Shown here: one piece after another, positions 26,155-34,784 of the stretch
Position numbering within the stretch: the stretch's first letter is position 1
Layout: the number at the start of each line of letters is the position of its first letter
Source of the DNA: Mycolicibacterium cosmeticum
Lineage (GTDB): Bacteria > Actinomycetota > Actinomycetes > Mycobacteriales > Mycobacteriaceae
Assembly: GCA_016197365.1 (NCBI GenBank)
Contig: JACPVS010000026.1
Span: 62,001-126,000 of the forward strand
DNA: 64,000 nt
Direction: 5' to 3'
The notes under the pieces: generated by a model
What the model was told of the DNA's origin: nothing
Seen by the model: the letters and a program-made list of their open reading frames with translations, nothing else
Databases searched by the model: none
Made by a program: the position numbers and the translations under genes

Positions 26155-26832
26155 GTGCACACCGACCGGCTCGTCCGCGCCATCGCGAGCGCACCCCTGA
26201 CATTCGGGTGGCTGGCCGTGCTGTTCGTCACGACGCGGGTGCAGCGTTCGGCAGGCAAGCGGGCAGCGCTGCGCCTGCAGCGCACGTACTCCACCAATCT
26301 GACGCGGCTGCGGCGGGAGCCGCACCGGGTGCTCCCGGCCAGTCTGTTCTGGCTCGATGATCGGCGGTGGTGGCCGTACGTGCCGCTGTTCGTCGGCGTG
26401 CTCGCGCCCGCAGAGCGGCGATTACGTTGGTGGCGTTGGCTTCTCGTCGGACTGGCCGCCCACGTCATCGCCACCTATCTCGGCCAGGGTCAACTTCGGC
26501 GAGCGATCCGATCCGGTACGGCGCCGCGGCGCTTGGTGAACGTCCGCGACGTCGGTGTCAGCTACTTCTTCTTCGGCGTCGCAGGAACGCTGTCGGGCTA
26601 CGTGCCGCGTGAGTTCCGGACACCCGCGCAGGCGGTGGCCGTCGCGGCGTTGACCGTCAACGCCGCCGTCCGCCCGACGTTCACCGAGATTGGCCATCTC
26701 ACCGCGCTGGTTGTCGGCCTCGGCGCCGTCCCCCTGGCACCCGAGCGTGATCGGCTCCCCTACCCCGCTCCGGGTATGCGCGCACTACGCATCCAGCAGG
26801 GCAAGCTCCGGCGTCTCGATCAGATCCCTTAG
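26155..26832 (+). CDS. Rhomboid-like membrane protein
   Basis: About 225 aa with some five or six hydrophobic segments. VGVSYFFFGVAGTLSGYVP (about residue 130) fits the GxSx rhomboid serine motif, and FTEIGHLTALVVGLG fits the GH histidine helix, so both dyad residues appear to be kept. It may be an intramembrane protease or an inactive rhomboid relative. The GTG at 26155 is 10 bp after echA14; the frame is open further upstream but only over echA14. Its last 48 bp overlap the 3' end of the convergent bkdC. Confidence 0.65.
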   Translation: MHTDRLVRAIASAPLTFGWLAVLFVTTRVQRSAGKRAALRLQRTYSTNLTRLRREPHRVLPASLFWLDDRRWWPYVPLFVGVLAPAERRLRWWRWLLVGLAAHVIATYLGQGQLRRAIRSGTAPRRLVNVRDVGVSYFFFGVAGTLSGYVPREFRTPAQAVAVAALTVNAAVRPTFTEIGHLTALVVGLGAVPLAPERDRLPYPAPGMRALRIQQGKLRRLDQIP

Positions 26833-27969
26833 TTCGCACAGGAACTTGGCCACCTGCGCGCCGTCGGCGATGCGATGGTCGAAGCCACATGTCAGCGACA
26901 TCGTCGGGCGGGCCACCACGGCACCGTCGACGACGATCGGCCGCGGCTTCAGCGATCCCATCCCCAGGATCGCGGCCTCCGGGTAGTTGATCACCGGCAC
27001 ACCCTCGTCCAGGCCCAGCGCCCCGAAGTTCGACACCGTGAACGTCGAACCCGACAGTTCGGCCGGACGCAGACCACCCCCGCGGGCGCGCTCGATCAAC
27101 CGCGTCACCTCCGCCGCCAGCGACCGGGTGGTGCGCTGCTGCGCGTCGACGACAACCGGTACCAGCAGGCCACGCGCCGTGGACACCCCGATGCCGAGAT
27201 GCACCGAGGAATGCTGATGGATCCGCGGGCCATCGGCGGTGTCCACCCACGTCGAGTTCAGCAGCGGATGCCGTTGCAGCACCAGTGTCAGTAGCCGCAG
27301 CGTCAGGACGAACGGGGTGACCTCGAACCGATCCGAGAGCTGTCGCAACGCTGAACAGTCGACCAGGACGGACGCGTGCGCATCGGGGATCTTGCTGCGC
27401 GACAACGTCATCCGCTTGGCCATCTCGACCTGCACCCCGGTGGGCGCCACCATGTCGGGGGCCGACAGGGTGGGGGCCGACATGGTAGGGGCCACGGCCA
27501 GCACGTCATGGCGCGTGACGACGCCGTTGCTGCCAGTCGGCGTGACAGCGGCCAGGTCGACACCCGATTCGCGGGCCATCTTGCGGGTGGACGGCTTGGC
27601 CCGGGCGCGCCTGGATCCGTCGAGGCGGTCGTCGGCGCCGTAGCCCACCAGGACCGGACCGGACACTCCCCCGGCGCTCGGCTCGTCGTCAACTGACGCG
27701 CCGACCTCGCCCTCGACTGACTCTCCGGTGATCCGCACCAGCACCGCACCGACGTCGAGGGTGTCGCCGACATCGCCGCCGAGTTCGGTGACCCGGCCCG
27801 CATAGGGACTGGGAATCTCGACCTCGGCCTTGTTGGTCTCGAGCATGCACAGCGCCTGATTCAGTTCGACCACATCGCCCACCGTCACCGACCACCCGGT
27901 GATCGTGGCATCCTCCAGGCCCTCACCGAGGTCAGGGACCCGGAACTCGAAAATCTGCGGATGTGTCAC
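26785..27969 (-). CDS. bkdC: Branched-chain keto-acid dehydrogenase E2 (dihydrolipoyl acyltransferase)
   Basis: 394 aa. Domains in order: lipoyl domain with the lipoylated Lys in LETNKAEVEIPSPYAG (about residue 45), peripheral subunit-binding domain STRKMARESGVDLAAVTPTG (about 125-160), and catalytic acyltransferase core ending in FDHRIADGAQVAKF (HRxxDG). It transfers the branched acyl group from E1 to CoA. The GTG at 27969 overlaps the bkdB stop (GTGA). It matches Rv2495c. Confidence 0.93.
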   Translation of the reverse strand: MTHPQIFEFRVPDLGEGLEDATITGWSVTVGDVVELNQALCMLETNKAEVEIPSPYAGRVTELGGDVGDTLDVGAVLVRITGESVEGEVGASVDDEPSAGGVSGPVLVGYGADDRLDGSRRARAKPSTRKMARESGVDLAAVTPTGSNGVVTRHDVLAVAPTMSAPTLSAPDMVAPTGVQVEMAKRMTLSRSKIPDAHASVLVDCSALRQLSDRFEVTPFVLTLRLLTLVLQRHPLLNSTWVDTADGPRIHQHSSVHLGIGVSTARGLLVPVVVDAQQRTTRSLAAEVTRLIERARGGGLRPAELSGSTFTVSNFGALGLDEGVPVINYPEAAILGMGSLKPRPIVVDGAVVARPTMSLTCGFDHRIADGAQVAKFLCELRDLIETPELALLDA

Positions 27970-29003
27970 TGCCCCATCGCTTTCTCGACGCAGTCCAACA
28001 GCCGGTCCACACCCGGTAGCCACAACTTCTCCAACCGGGCGGGCGGGTAGGGGGTGTCGAATCCCGTGGCCCGCAACACCGGCGCCTCCAGGTCGTAGAA
28101 GAGTTCCTCGGAAAGCCGGGCGGCCAACTCGGCGCCGAAACCCAGCGTGCGCGGCCCTTCATGCATCACCACACACCGACCGGTCCGGCGCACCGATTCG
28201 GCGACGGTGTCGAAATCGAGGGGATTCAGCGTGCGCAAGTCGACCACCTCGACACTCCAGCCCAGTTCGGTGGCCATCTCGGCGGCGTTGCAGGCGATGT
28301 CGACCAGGCCGCCGTAGGTGACCACCGTGATGTCCTCGCCGGGCCGACGGATGGCCGCCCGACCGAAGGGCAGCGGCGCCTGCGTGGTGTCCACCGTGCC
28401 GCGGGTCCAGTATCGCCGCTTGGGTTCCAGGTAGATGACCGGGTCCGGACATGTGATCGACTGACGCAGAAGCCAGTACGCGTCCTCCGGGGTGGACGGC
28501 ACCACCACCTTGAGGCCGGCCGTGTGCAGCCAGTAACTCTCGGTGGACTCCGAATGATGTTCCACCGCACCGATTCCGCCGAACGACGGGATGCGCACCG
28601 TGACACCCATGCTCACGTCTCCGTGCGTACGCGTCCGGTACTTCGCCAGTTGGCTCACCATCTGGTCGAACGCGGGTGCGGAAAACCCGTCGAACTGGAT
28701 CTCCGGCACCGGTACGAATCCGCGTATTGCCATCCCGATCGAGATGCCGATGATCGCCGATTCTGCCAGCGGCGTGTCGAAACACCGTTGCTGACCGAAG
28801 CTTTCGGCCAATCCGTCGGTCACCCGGAACACCCCGCCGAGACGGGCGACATCCTCGCCGAAGACGAGCACCCGCTCATCGGCGGCCATGGCATCGCGCA
28901 GCCCCGCATTGATCGCCTGCGCCACGGTCAAAGTCAGCACGACAGAAGGAGGCTCGGGGGCGTCGTCACCCTGCATCGGGGGCCGCTCGATGATCTGCGT
29001 CAT
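27966..29003 (-). CDS. bkdB: Branched-chain keto-acid dehydrogenase E1 beta subunit
   Basis: 345 aa transketolase-like subunit: VLVFGEDVARLGGVFRVTDG, LAESAIIGISIGMAIRG and the C-terminal RTGRCVVMHEGPRTLGFGAE. It pairs with BkdA to form the thiamine-diphosphate decarboxylase acting on keto acids from Leu, Ile and Val. It begins one base after the bkdA stop and overlaps bkdC. It matches Rv2496c. Confidence 0.93.
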   Translation of the reverse strand: MTQIIERPPMQGDDAPEPPSVVLTLTVAQAINAGLRDAMAADERVLVFGEDVARLGGVFRVTDGLAESFGQQRCFDTPLAESAIIGISIGMAIRGFVPVPEIQFDGFSAPAFDQMVSQLAKYRTRTHGDVSMGVTVRIPSFGGIGAVEHHSESTESYWLHTAGLKVVVPSTPEDAYWLLRQSITCPDPVIYLEPKRRYWTRGTVDTTQAPLPFGRAAIRRPGEDITVVTYGGLVDIACNAAEMATELGWSVEVVDLRTLNPLDFDTVAESVRRTGRCVVMHEGPRTLGFGAELAARLSEELFYDLEAPVLRATGFDTPYPPARLEKLWLPGVDRLLDCVEKAMGQ

Positions 29004-29004
29004 A

Positions 29005-30072
29005 TCAGGACTCCTTCCCCATCTCGACGAGCAACTCGTCGCGCTGGCGGGCCAACTCGGGCGTGATGTCGTGATAGACCACGTCGAAAACCTCTGCGAT
29101 GTCGGCGTCCGGGGTGTTGATCAGCTTGTCCCGCAACTCCGTACGCATGCGCACCGCCTTGGCGGCCACCCGTTCGGACAACCGGTCCGTCAGCACACCG
29201 ACCGAACGCAGGTACGTGCCGTACCGGGCTATCGGATCCCGCGCCGCCCACTGCTCGACGTCCTCGTCGGGCCGGTACCGGGTGGGGTCATCGGAGGTGG
29301 TGTGCGGCGCCATCCGGTAGGTGATCGCCTCGATGAAGGTCGGGCCACCGCCGTCGCGCCCCCGCTGCGCGGCCTCCGACATCACGGCGAAGCACGCCAG
29401 CACGTCGTTGCCGTCCACCCGCACCGCGGGCATGCCGTAGCCGGCGGCGCGGTCCGCCAGCGATGTCGCGGCGTATTGACCGCCGACCGGGGTGGAGATG
29501 GCGAACTGGTTGTTCTGGATGAAGAAGATGGTGGGCACCCGGTACACCGCGGCGAGGTTCAGCGCCTCGTGGGCGTCACCTTCGGAGGTGGCGCCGTCCC
29601 CCATGAACACGACGGTCACCGAATCCTCGTCGAGGCGCTGTGCCGCCATGGCGGCACCGACCCCGTGCAGGGCGTGCGAGGCCATCTGGATCGAGATGGG
29701 GGCGCAGCACTTCTCGGTGAAGGACAGCCCGCCGTGCCATGATCCGCGCCAGACCGCTCCCACTTGAGCGGGTGCGATGCCCCGCGCCAGGAAGGCGCCG
29801 AGCTCGCGGTACTGCGGGAACAGCCAGTCGGTTTTGCGCAGGCACGCAGCCGCACCCACCTGCGCGGCCTCCTGACCACGGCAGGACGCGTACAGGGCCA
29901 ACTCGCCCTGGCGTTGCAGATTCACGAACTCGATGTCGAGCTCACGGGTGAGGACCAACAGCTCATAGAGCCAGCTCAGCGTCTCCGCGGGCAGGTCACG
30001 GCGGTACCGGGTCTCTGCAGTGGGAGACCCGTCCGCAGCCAACAGCCGCACGGGCTCACATGCCTCCGCCAT
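29005..30072 (-). CDS. bkdA: Branched-chain keto-acid dehydrogenase E1 alpha subunit
   Basis: 355 aa. The thiamine-diphosphate motif runs from MGDGATSEGDAHEAL to FFIQNNQFA (GDG...NN), with TYRMAPHTTSDDPTRYR near the phosphorylation-loop region of eukaryotic homologues. It is first of the bkdABC operon. The ATG at 30072 is chosen for GGAGGAGG four bases upstream; the frame extends to 30096 without better support. A 239-bp gap separates it from citE, so it has its own promoter region. It matches Rv2497c. Confidence 0.93.
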   Translation of the reverse strand: MAEACEPVRLLAADGSPTAETRYRRDLPAETLSWLYELLVLTRELDIEFVNLQRQGELALYASCRGQEAAQVGAAACLRKTDWLFPQYRELGAFLARGIAPAQVGAVWRGSWHGGLSFTEKCCAPISIQMASHALHGVGAAMAAQRLDEDSVTVVFMGDGATSEGDAHEALNLAAVYRVPTIFFIQNNQFAISTPVGGQYAATSLADRAAGYGMPAVRVDGNDVLACFAVMSEAAQRGRDGGGPTFIEAITYRMAPHTTSDDPTRYRPDEDVEQWAARDPIARYGTYLRSVGVLTDRLSERVAAKAVRMRTELRDKLINTPDADIAEVFDVVYHDITPELARQRDELLVEMGKES

Positions 30073-30096
30073 ACCGCCTCCTCCAGGTGACTGCAT

Positions 30097-30113
30097 GTTA
30101 GGCCGTCATTAAG
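30097..30113. promoter_or_regulatory. Candidate degenerate TetR (BkaR-like) operator upstream of bkdA
   Basis: GTTAGGCCGTCATTAAG shares the half-site CGTCATTAA and the outer GTTAG with the palindrome at 36341-36356 read on the other strand, with one extra base in the centre. It lies 25-41 bp upstream of the bkdA start. Confidence 0.35.
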
Positions 30114-30311
30114 CGAGGTGCTCAGTAATGTGCGGTTGGCGCGCCCCCTGGTGTGGGGTGCCGGCTGGTTGCCTGGGTGTGGAGCCAACCGACGATCCGT
30201 GCCGCCCGTCGCACTACTGGGGCTGTCACCAGTATGCGCTCGGGCACAGCGTTGCTGCCGTGACCGCCGGTCCGCGTTCGGCGGCGTGTCGGAGGCGTCA
30301 GATCCGGGGTG

Positions 30312-31112
30312 TCAGCGCGGCGACAGCGCGACGATTCTCTCGGCGCGTCGGATGACGGGCGCGTCGACCATCATGCCGTCGAACGCGAAGGCGCCCCGTT
30401 GGTCGGCGGCGGCGGCCAGCACCTGGCGCGCCCAGTCGACCTGCTCGGCCGACGGCGAGTAGCCGTCCCGGATCACCGTCACCTGGGTCGGGTGCAGCGC
30501 CACCTTGATATCGAAGCCGACGGCCACCGCGTCGTCGGTCTCCCGGCGCAGGCCGTCGAGATCCTTGATGTCGATGTACACCGAATCGAGCGCCAGCTTG
30601 CCGTAGGCCTTGGCCGCGAGCAGCGACTGCGACCGGACATGTTTGGCCACCTCACGGTACGAGCCGTCGGGGAACCGGTTGAGGGTTCCGCCCAGCGAAC
30701 CGAACAGATCCTCCGCACCCCACATCACGCCGACGGTGTTGGCCGCTGCGGAGGTCTCGGCCACCTTCAGCGCACCGAGCGGGGTCTCGACGATCAGCAC
30801 CACATCCCGCGGAGCCAGCGCCGTCACCTGTTCGACGGCCTCGCACTTGGGCAGCATCACGGTGGTGTAGCCGGTGCGCGCCAAGGCCTCCAGATCGAGC
30901 CGCTGATCCTCGGTGCCGTGCGGGTTGATCCGGATCACGGTCCGAGCCGGGTCCAACGGCGTGTTGACGACGGCCTCGCGCGCCGCCGGCTTGTCACCGG
31001 CACCGTCCTCCAGATCCAGGATGACGATGTCGGCCGAGGCCGCGGCCTTGCCGAATCGCTCGGGACGATCGGCCGGGCAGAAGATCCATGCGGGTCCGGC
31101 ATTGTCGAGCAC
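30312..31112 (-). CDS. citE: CitE-like HpcH/HpaI-family CoA lyase
   Basis: 266 aa TIM-barrel lyase: FCPADRPERFGKAAASADIV, ILDLEDGAGD (metal-binding acidic), VIRINPHGTED, LIVETPLGAL, and GVMWGAEDLFGSLGG. The M. tuberculosis counterpart Rv2498c is reported (recalled) as a beta-hydroxyacyl-CoA lyase used in leucine and itaconate breakdown, cleaving HMG-CoA or citramalyl-CoA; it is not a citrate lyase subunit. The GTG start shares one base with the maoC stop (TAGTG). Last gene of the accD1-accA1-fadE19-maoC-citE operon. Confidence 0.9.
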   Translation of the reverse strand: MLDNAGPAWIFCPADRPERFGKAAASADIVILDLEDGAGDKPAAREAVVNTPLDPARTVIRINPHGTEDQRLDLEALARTGYTTVMLPKCEAVEQVTALAPRDVVLIVETPLGALKVAETSAAANTVGVMWGAEDLFGSLGGTLNRFPDGSYREVAKHVRSQSLLAAKAYGKLALDSVYIDIKDLDGLRRETDDAVAVGFDIKVALHPTQVTVIRDGYSPSAEQVDWARQVLAAAADQRGAFAFDGMMVDAPVIRRAERIVALSPR

Positions 31113-31597
31113 TAGGCCTCCTGCGGCTTCTTGCGCACCATGGTCTTGCGCGAGGCCGTGGCCACCACATCGCCGTGCTGGTTGCGCCCGGTGTGAGCGA
31201 ACGTGACGATACCTTCGCCGGGACGGCTCTTGGACTCCCGCTTCTCGAGGATCTCGGATTCCGCGTACAACGTGTCACCGTGGAACAACGGCTTGGGGAA
31301 GGCGATCTCGGAGAAGCCGAGGTTGCCGACGATGGTGCCCTGGGTCAGCTGGGCGACCGACAGCCCGACCAAGGTCGACAGTGTGAACATCGAGTTGACC
31401 AAACGCTGGTTGAACGGCGGCAGCGCATCGGCGAACGCCGCATCCAGATGCAGCGCCTGGGTATTCATGGTCAAGGTGGTGAACAGCACGTTGTCGGCCT
31501 CGGTGATGGTCCGGCCCGGCCGGTGCAGGTACAGCACCCCGGTCTCGAACTCCTCGAACCACAGGCCGCGCTGCTCCACAACACGTTTCTCGGTCAC
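31112..31597 (-). CDS. MaoC-like (R)-enoyl-CoA hydratase
   Basis: 161 aa hot-dog dehydratase: FETGVLYLHRPGRTITEADN (the Asp of the hydratase motif), HLDAAFADALPPFNQRLVNS, then DTLYAESEILEKRESKSRPG. It matches Rv2499c. Its place between fadE19 and citE suggests it hydrates 3-methylglutaconyl-CoA, or itaconyl-CoA, to the substrate of the CitE-like lyase. The GTG start overlaps the fadE19 stop (GTGA). Confidence 0.9.
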   Translation of the reverse strand: MTEKRVVEQRGLWFEEFETGVLYLHRPGRTITEADNVLFTTLTMNTQALHLDAAFADALPPFNQRLVNSMFTLSTLVGLSVAQLTQGTIVGNLGFSEIAFPKPLFHGDTLYAESEILEKRESKSRPGEGIVTFAHTGRNQHGDVVATASRKTMVRKKPQEA

Positions 31598-32757
31598 AGG
31601 CCCAGCCCCCGCGCGATCAGCATCAGCTGCACTTCCGTTGTCCCTTCGCCGATTTCGAGGATCTTGGCGTCCCGGTAATGCCGGGCCACCGGATATTCGT
31701 TCATGAAACCGTAGCCGCCGAAAATCTGGGTGGCGTCGCGGGCGTTGTCCATCGCGGCCTCACTGGAGACCAGTTTGGCCACCGAGGCGGCCTTCTTGAA
31801 CGGCTTGCCGGACAGCATCAGCGCCGCGGCGTCGTAGTAGGCCGTGCGGGCCGTGTGGGCGCGGGCCTCCATCCGGGCGATCTTGAACGCGACGGCCTGA
31901 TACGCACCGATCTTGTGGCCGAACGCTTCCCGCTCCTTCGCGTACTTCACGCACTCGTCGACGCAGCCCTGTGCGACGCCCACCGACAGTGCGGCGATGG
32001 CGATCCGGCCCTCGTCGAGGATGCGCAGGAAGTTGGCGTAGCCGCGGCCGCGGTCACCGAGCATGTTCTCGGCGGGTACGCGGACGTCGTCGAAACTCAG
32101 CGGATGGGTGTCCGAGGCGTTCCAGCCGACCTTGTTGTAGGCGGGTTCGGCGGTGAATCCCGCGGTGGGCACCGGCACCAGGAAGGCCGAGATCTCCTTG
32201 TGCCCGTCGGGCTGCTCGCCGGTGACGGCGGTGACGGTCACCAGTTTGGTGATGTCGGTGCCGGAGTTGGTGATGAACTGCTTGGAGCCGTTGATCACCC
32301 AGGTGTCACCGTCGAGTTTGGCGGTGGTCTTGGTGGCCCCGGCGTCGCTGCCACCGCCGGCCTCGGTCAGACCGAACGCGCCCAACGCCTTTCCGCTGGC
32401 CAGCAGCGGCAGCCACTCCTGCTTCTGCGCCTCGTTGCCGAACTGGTAGACGGGCATCGCACCCAGGGACACCCCGGCCTCCAGGGTGATCGCCACGCTC
32501 TGGTCGACCTTGCCGAGTTCCTCCAGCGCCAGGCACAGCGCGAAGTAGTCGCCACCCATGCCGCCGTACTCCTCCGGGAACGGCAGGCCGAACAGGCCCA
32601 TGTCCGCCATTCCGGCCACCACTTCATACGGGAATGAGTGCTCCGCATCGTGTTTGGCGGCCACCGGGGCGACGACGGTCTGCGCGAAGTCGCGGACCGT
32701 CTTTGCCAGTTGGGCGTAGTCGTCGGGCAGTGTCTCGGTTGACAGGAAATCAGTCAT
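31594..32757 (-). CDS. fadE19: Acyl-CoA dehydrogenase FadE19 (isovaleryl-CoA dehydrogenase type)
   Basis: 387 aa flavoprotein. Seen: FGLPFPEEYGGMGGDYFAL, FGLTEAGGGSDAGATKTTA (FAD/substrate loop), NGSKQFITNSGTD, and the C-terminal QIFGGYGFMNEYPVARHYRD typical of short-chain acyl-CoA dehydrogenases. It should oxidise isovaleryl-CoA to 3-methylcrotonyl-CoA, feeding AccA1/AccD1 encoded just upstream. Its ATG overlaps the accA1 stop (ATGA). It matches Rv2500c. Confidence 0.93.
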   Translation of the reverse strand: MTDFLSTETLPDDYAQLAKTVRDFAQTVVAPVAAKHDAEHSFPYEVVAGMADMGLFGLPFPEEYGGMGGDYFALCLALEELGKVDQSVAITLEAGVSLGAMPVYQFGNEAQKQEWLPLLASGKALGAFGLTEAGGGSDAGATKTTAKLDGDTWVINGSKQFITNSGTDITKLVTVTAVTGEQPDGHKEISAFLVPVPTAGFTAEPAYNKVGWNASDTHPLSFDDVRVPAENMLGDRGRGYANFLRILDEGRIAIAALSVGVAQGCVDECVKYAKEREAFGHKIGAYQAVAFKIARMEARAHTARTAYYDAAALMLSGKPFKKAASVAKLVSSEAAMDNARDATQIFGGYGFMNEYPVARHYRDAKILEIGEGTTEVQLMLIARGLGL

Positions 32758-34784
32758 TCCTGGGCCTCCTTGGTAGCGGCGATGATTCGGGCCAGCGGCT
32801 GGCCCACCTTGACCTGGTCGCCGACGGCGACGAGAAGTTCGACCACCCCGTCGACCGGTGACGACAACGCGTGTTCCATCTTCATGGCTTCGACCGTGAC
32901 GACGACGGCCCCGGTATCCACGGTGGCGCCGTCGGTGACGCCGACTGCGACCACCGAACCCGGCATGGGACTGAGCAATTCGGCGTCGCCGGAGTGTTCG
33001 TCCTCGGCGCGCACCGGCGCTTCGCGGACCTCGTGCACCACCACGGTGCCCGCGGGACCGGCCAGCCAGATGTATGCACCGTCGGCGGCCACCACGTATT
33101 CGGTGCGCAACCCGTCCACGGTGACGGTCAGGTCACGCCCGGCCAGCGCGGCGGTCAACGAGTAGCTTCCGCCGTCCTCGACGACAGCGGTGCCCGCCTC
33201 AGGCGTTCCGGTGATCCGCACGTGGTCGACGCGGTCGCCCGCACTGAGCCGGACCACACTCGGCGCCTGCCGGCCGGTTCGCCAACCCGAGGGCAGCGAC
33301 CAGAGGTTGTCATCGGCGGCGGCCCACTGGCGCAGCCATCGGTAGGCGGCCGCGGCGATCAGATCCTCGTCGCCGGCTGGGGCAAGCGCATAATCCGGCA
33401 ACCTGCGGTCCAACAGACCTGTATCGAGTTGTCCGGCAACCACATCCGGATCCGCCAGCAGGAACCGCAGGAAGTCGATGTTGGTGGTGACACCGAGCAC
33501 CGCGGTCTGAGCCAGTGCCTGGTCCAGCCCGCGCAGCGCGCCGGCCCGGTCGTCGGCGTGGGCGATGACCTTGGCGAGCATCGGATCGTAGTCGCTGCCG
33601 ACGACGGTGCCCGCGTAGATGCCGGAATCGACCCTCGCGTGCGAACCAATCCCCCGGTCGCTTCGCTCCTGCCCGCCGGAGGGCTCGACGACGTCAAGCA
33701 CCGTGCCACCCGTCGGCAGGAAGCCGTTGGCCGGGTCCTCGGAGTACACCCGCGCCTCGATGGCGTGCCCGGTCATCGTGACGTCGGCCTGGGCCAGCGG
33801 CAGCTTCTCCCCCGCGGCGATACGGACCTGCTGCTCAACGAGATCCACGCCGGTGACCAGTTCGGTGACCGGGTGCTCGACCTGCAGGCGGGTGTTCATC
33901 TCCATGAAGAAGAACTCGTCGGGCTTCTCGGCGGAGACGATGAACTCGACCGTCCCTGCGCCGGTGTAGTCGACGCTGCGGGCGGTGTTGCAGGCGGCCT
34001 CACCGATACGGGCGCGGGTCGCCGCGTCCAGCAGCGGCGACGGTGCCTCCTCGATGACCTTCTGATGACGGCGCTGCAGGCTGCATTCGCGTTCACCGAG
34101 ATGGATGACGTTGCCGTGTCCGTCGGCGAGCACCTGGACTTCGATGTGGCGGGGCCGCAACACGAATCGCTCCAGGAACAGGGTGTCGTCACCGAAGGCC
34201 GAGGCTGCCTCGCGACGGGCGCTGACGAGGGCGGCCGGGAGTTCGTCGGCCGAGTGCACGACGCGCATCCCCTTGCCGCCGCCACCGGCGGACGGCTTGA
34301 CCAGCACCGGGAAGCCGATGTCCGGAGCGCCGGCGATCAGGTCGTCATCGGTGAGACCCGGTCGCGAGATACCGGGCACCACCGGAACACCGAACGCCGA
34401 CACCGCGGCTTTGGCGGCGATCTTGTCGCCCATGGTGCCGATCGCGCCGACAGGCGGCCCGATGAACACGATGCCGGCCGCGTGCAGCGCCTTGGCGAAT
34501 TCGGCGTTCTCGGCGAGGAATCCGTACCCGGGGTGCACGGCCTGCGCACCGGTGCGGGTGGCGGCGCCGATGATGGCGCTGATGTCGAGGTAACTCTTGC
34601 GGGCGGCGGCCGGGCCGATGCGCACGGCGACATCGGCTTCGGCCACATGGCGGGCGCCGGCGTCGGCGTCGCTGTAGACCGCGACGGAGCGGATGCCCAT
34701 GGCGCGCAGTGACCGGATGACGCGCACCGCGATCTCACCTCGGTTGGCGACCAGCACGGTATCGAAGGTGGTCATCCCGCTCAC
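32754..34784 (-). CDS. accA1: Methylcrotonyl-CoA carboxylase biotin-carboxylase/BCCP subunit AccA1
   Basis: 676 aa. Biotin carboxylase: VANRGEIAVRVIRSLRAMG, ATP-grasp KPSAGGGGKGMRVV, EMNTRLQVEHPVTE. The C-terminal biotin-carrier domain has VEAMKMEHAL, with Lys as the biotin site. It carboxylates biotin for AccD1. Between VLDVVEPSGG and ARVDSGIYAG there are about 11 residues (QERSDRGIGSH) that I do not expect in the family; they are discussed as a possible inserted repeat. The GTG start overlaps the accD1 stop; it matches Rv2501c. Confidence 0.93.
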   Translation of the reverse strand: MSGMTTFDTVLVANRGEIAVRVIRSLRAMGIRSVAVYSDADAGARHVAEADVAVRIGPAAARKSYLDISAIIGAATRTGAQAVHPGYGFLAENAEFAKALHAAGIVFIGPPVGAIGTMGDKIAAKAAVSAFGVPVVPGISRPGLTDDDLIAGAPDIGFPVLVKPSAGGGGKGMRVVHSADELPAALVSARREAASAFGDDTLFLERFVLRPRHIEVQVLADGHGNVIHLGERECSLQRRHQKVIEEAPSPLLDAATRARIGEAACNTARSVDYTGAGTVEFIVSAEKPDEFFFMEMNTRLQVEHPVTELVTGVDLVEQQVRIAAGEKLPLAQADVTMTGHAIEARVYSEDPANGFLPTGGTVLDVVEPSGGQERSDRGIGSHARVDSGIYAGTVVGSDYDPMLAKVIAHADDRAGALRGLDQALAQTAVLGVTTNIDFLRFLLADPDVVAGQLDTGLLDRRLPDYALAPAGDEDLIAAAAYRWLRQWAAADDNLWSLPSGWRTGRQAPSVVRLSAGDRVDHVRITGTPEAGTAVVEDGGSYSLTAALAGRDLTVTVDGLRTEYVVAADGAYIWLAGPAGTVVVHEVREAPVRAEDEHSGDAELLSPMPGSVVAVGVTDGATVDTGAVVVTVEAMKMEHALSSPVDGVVELLVAVGDQVKVGQPLARIIAATKEAQE

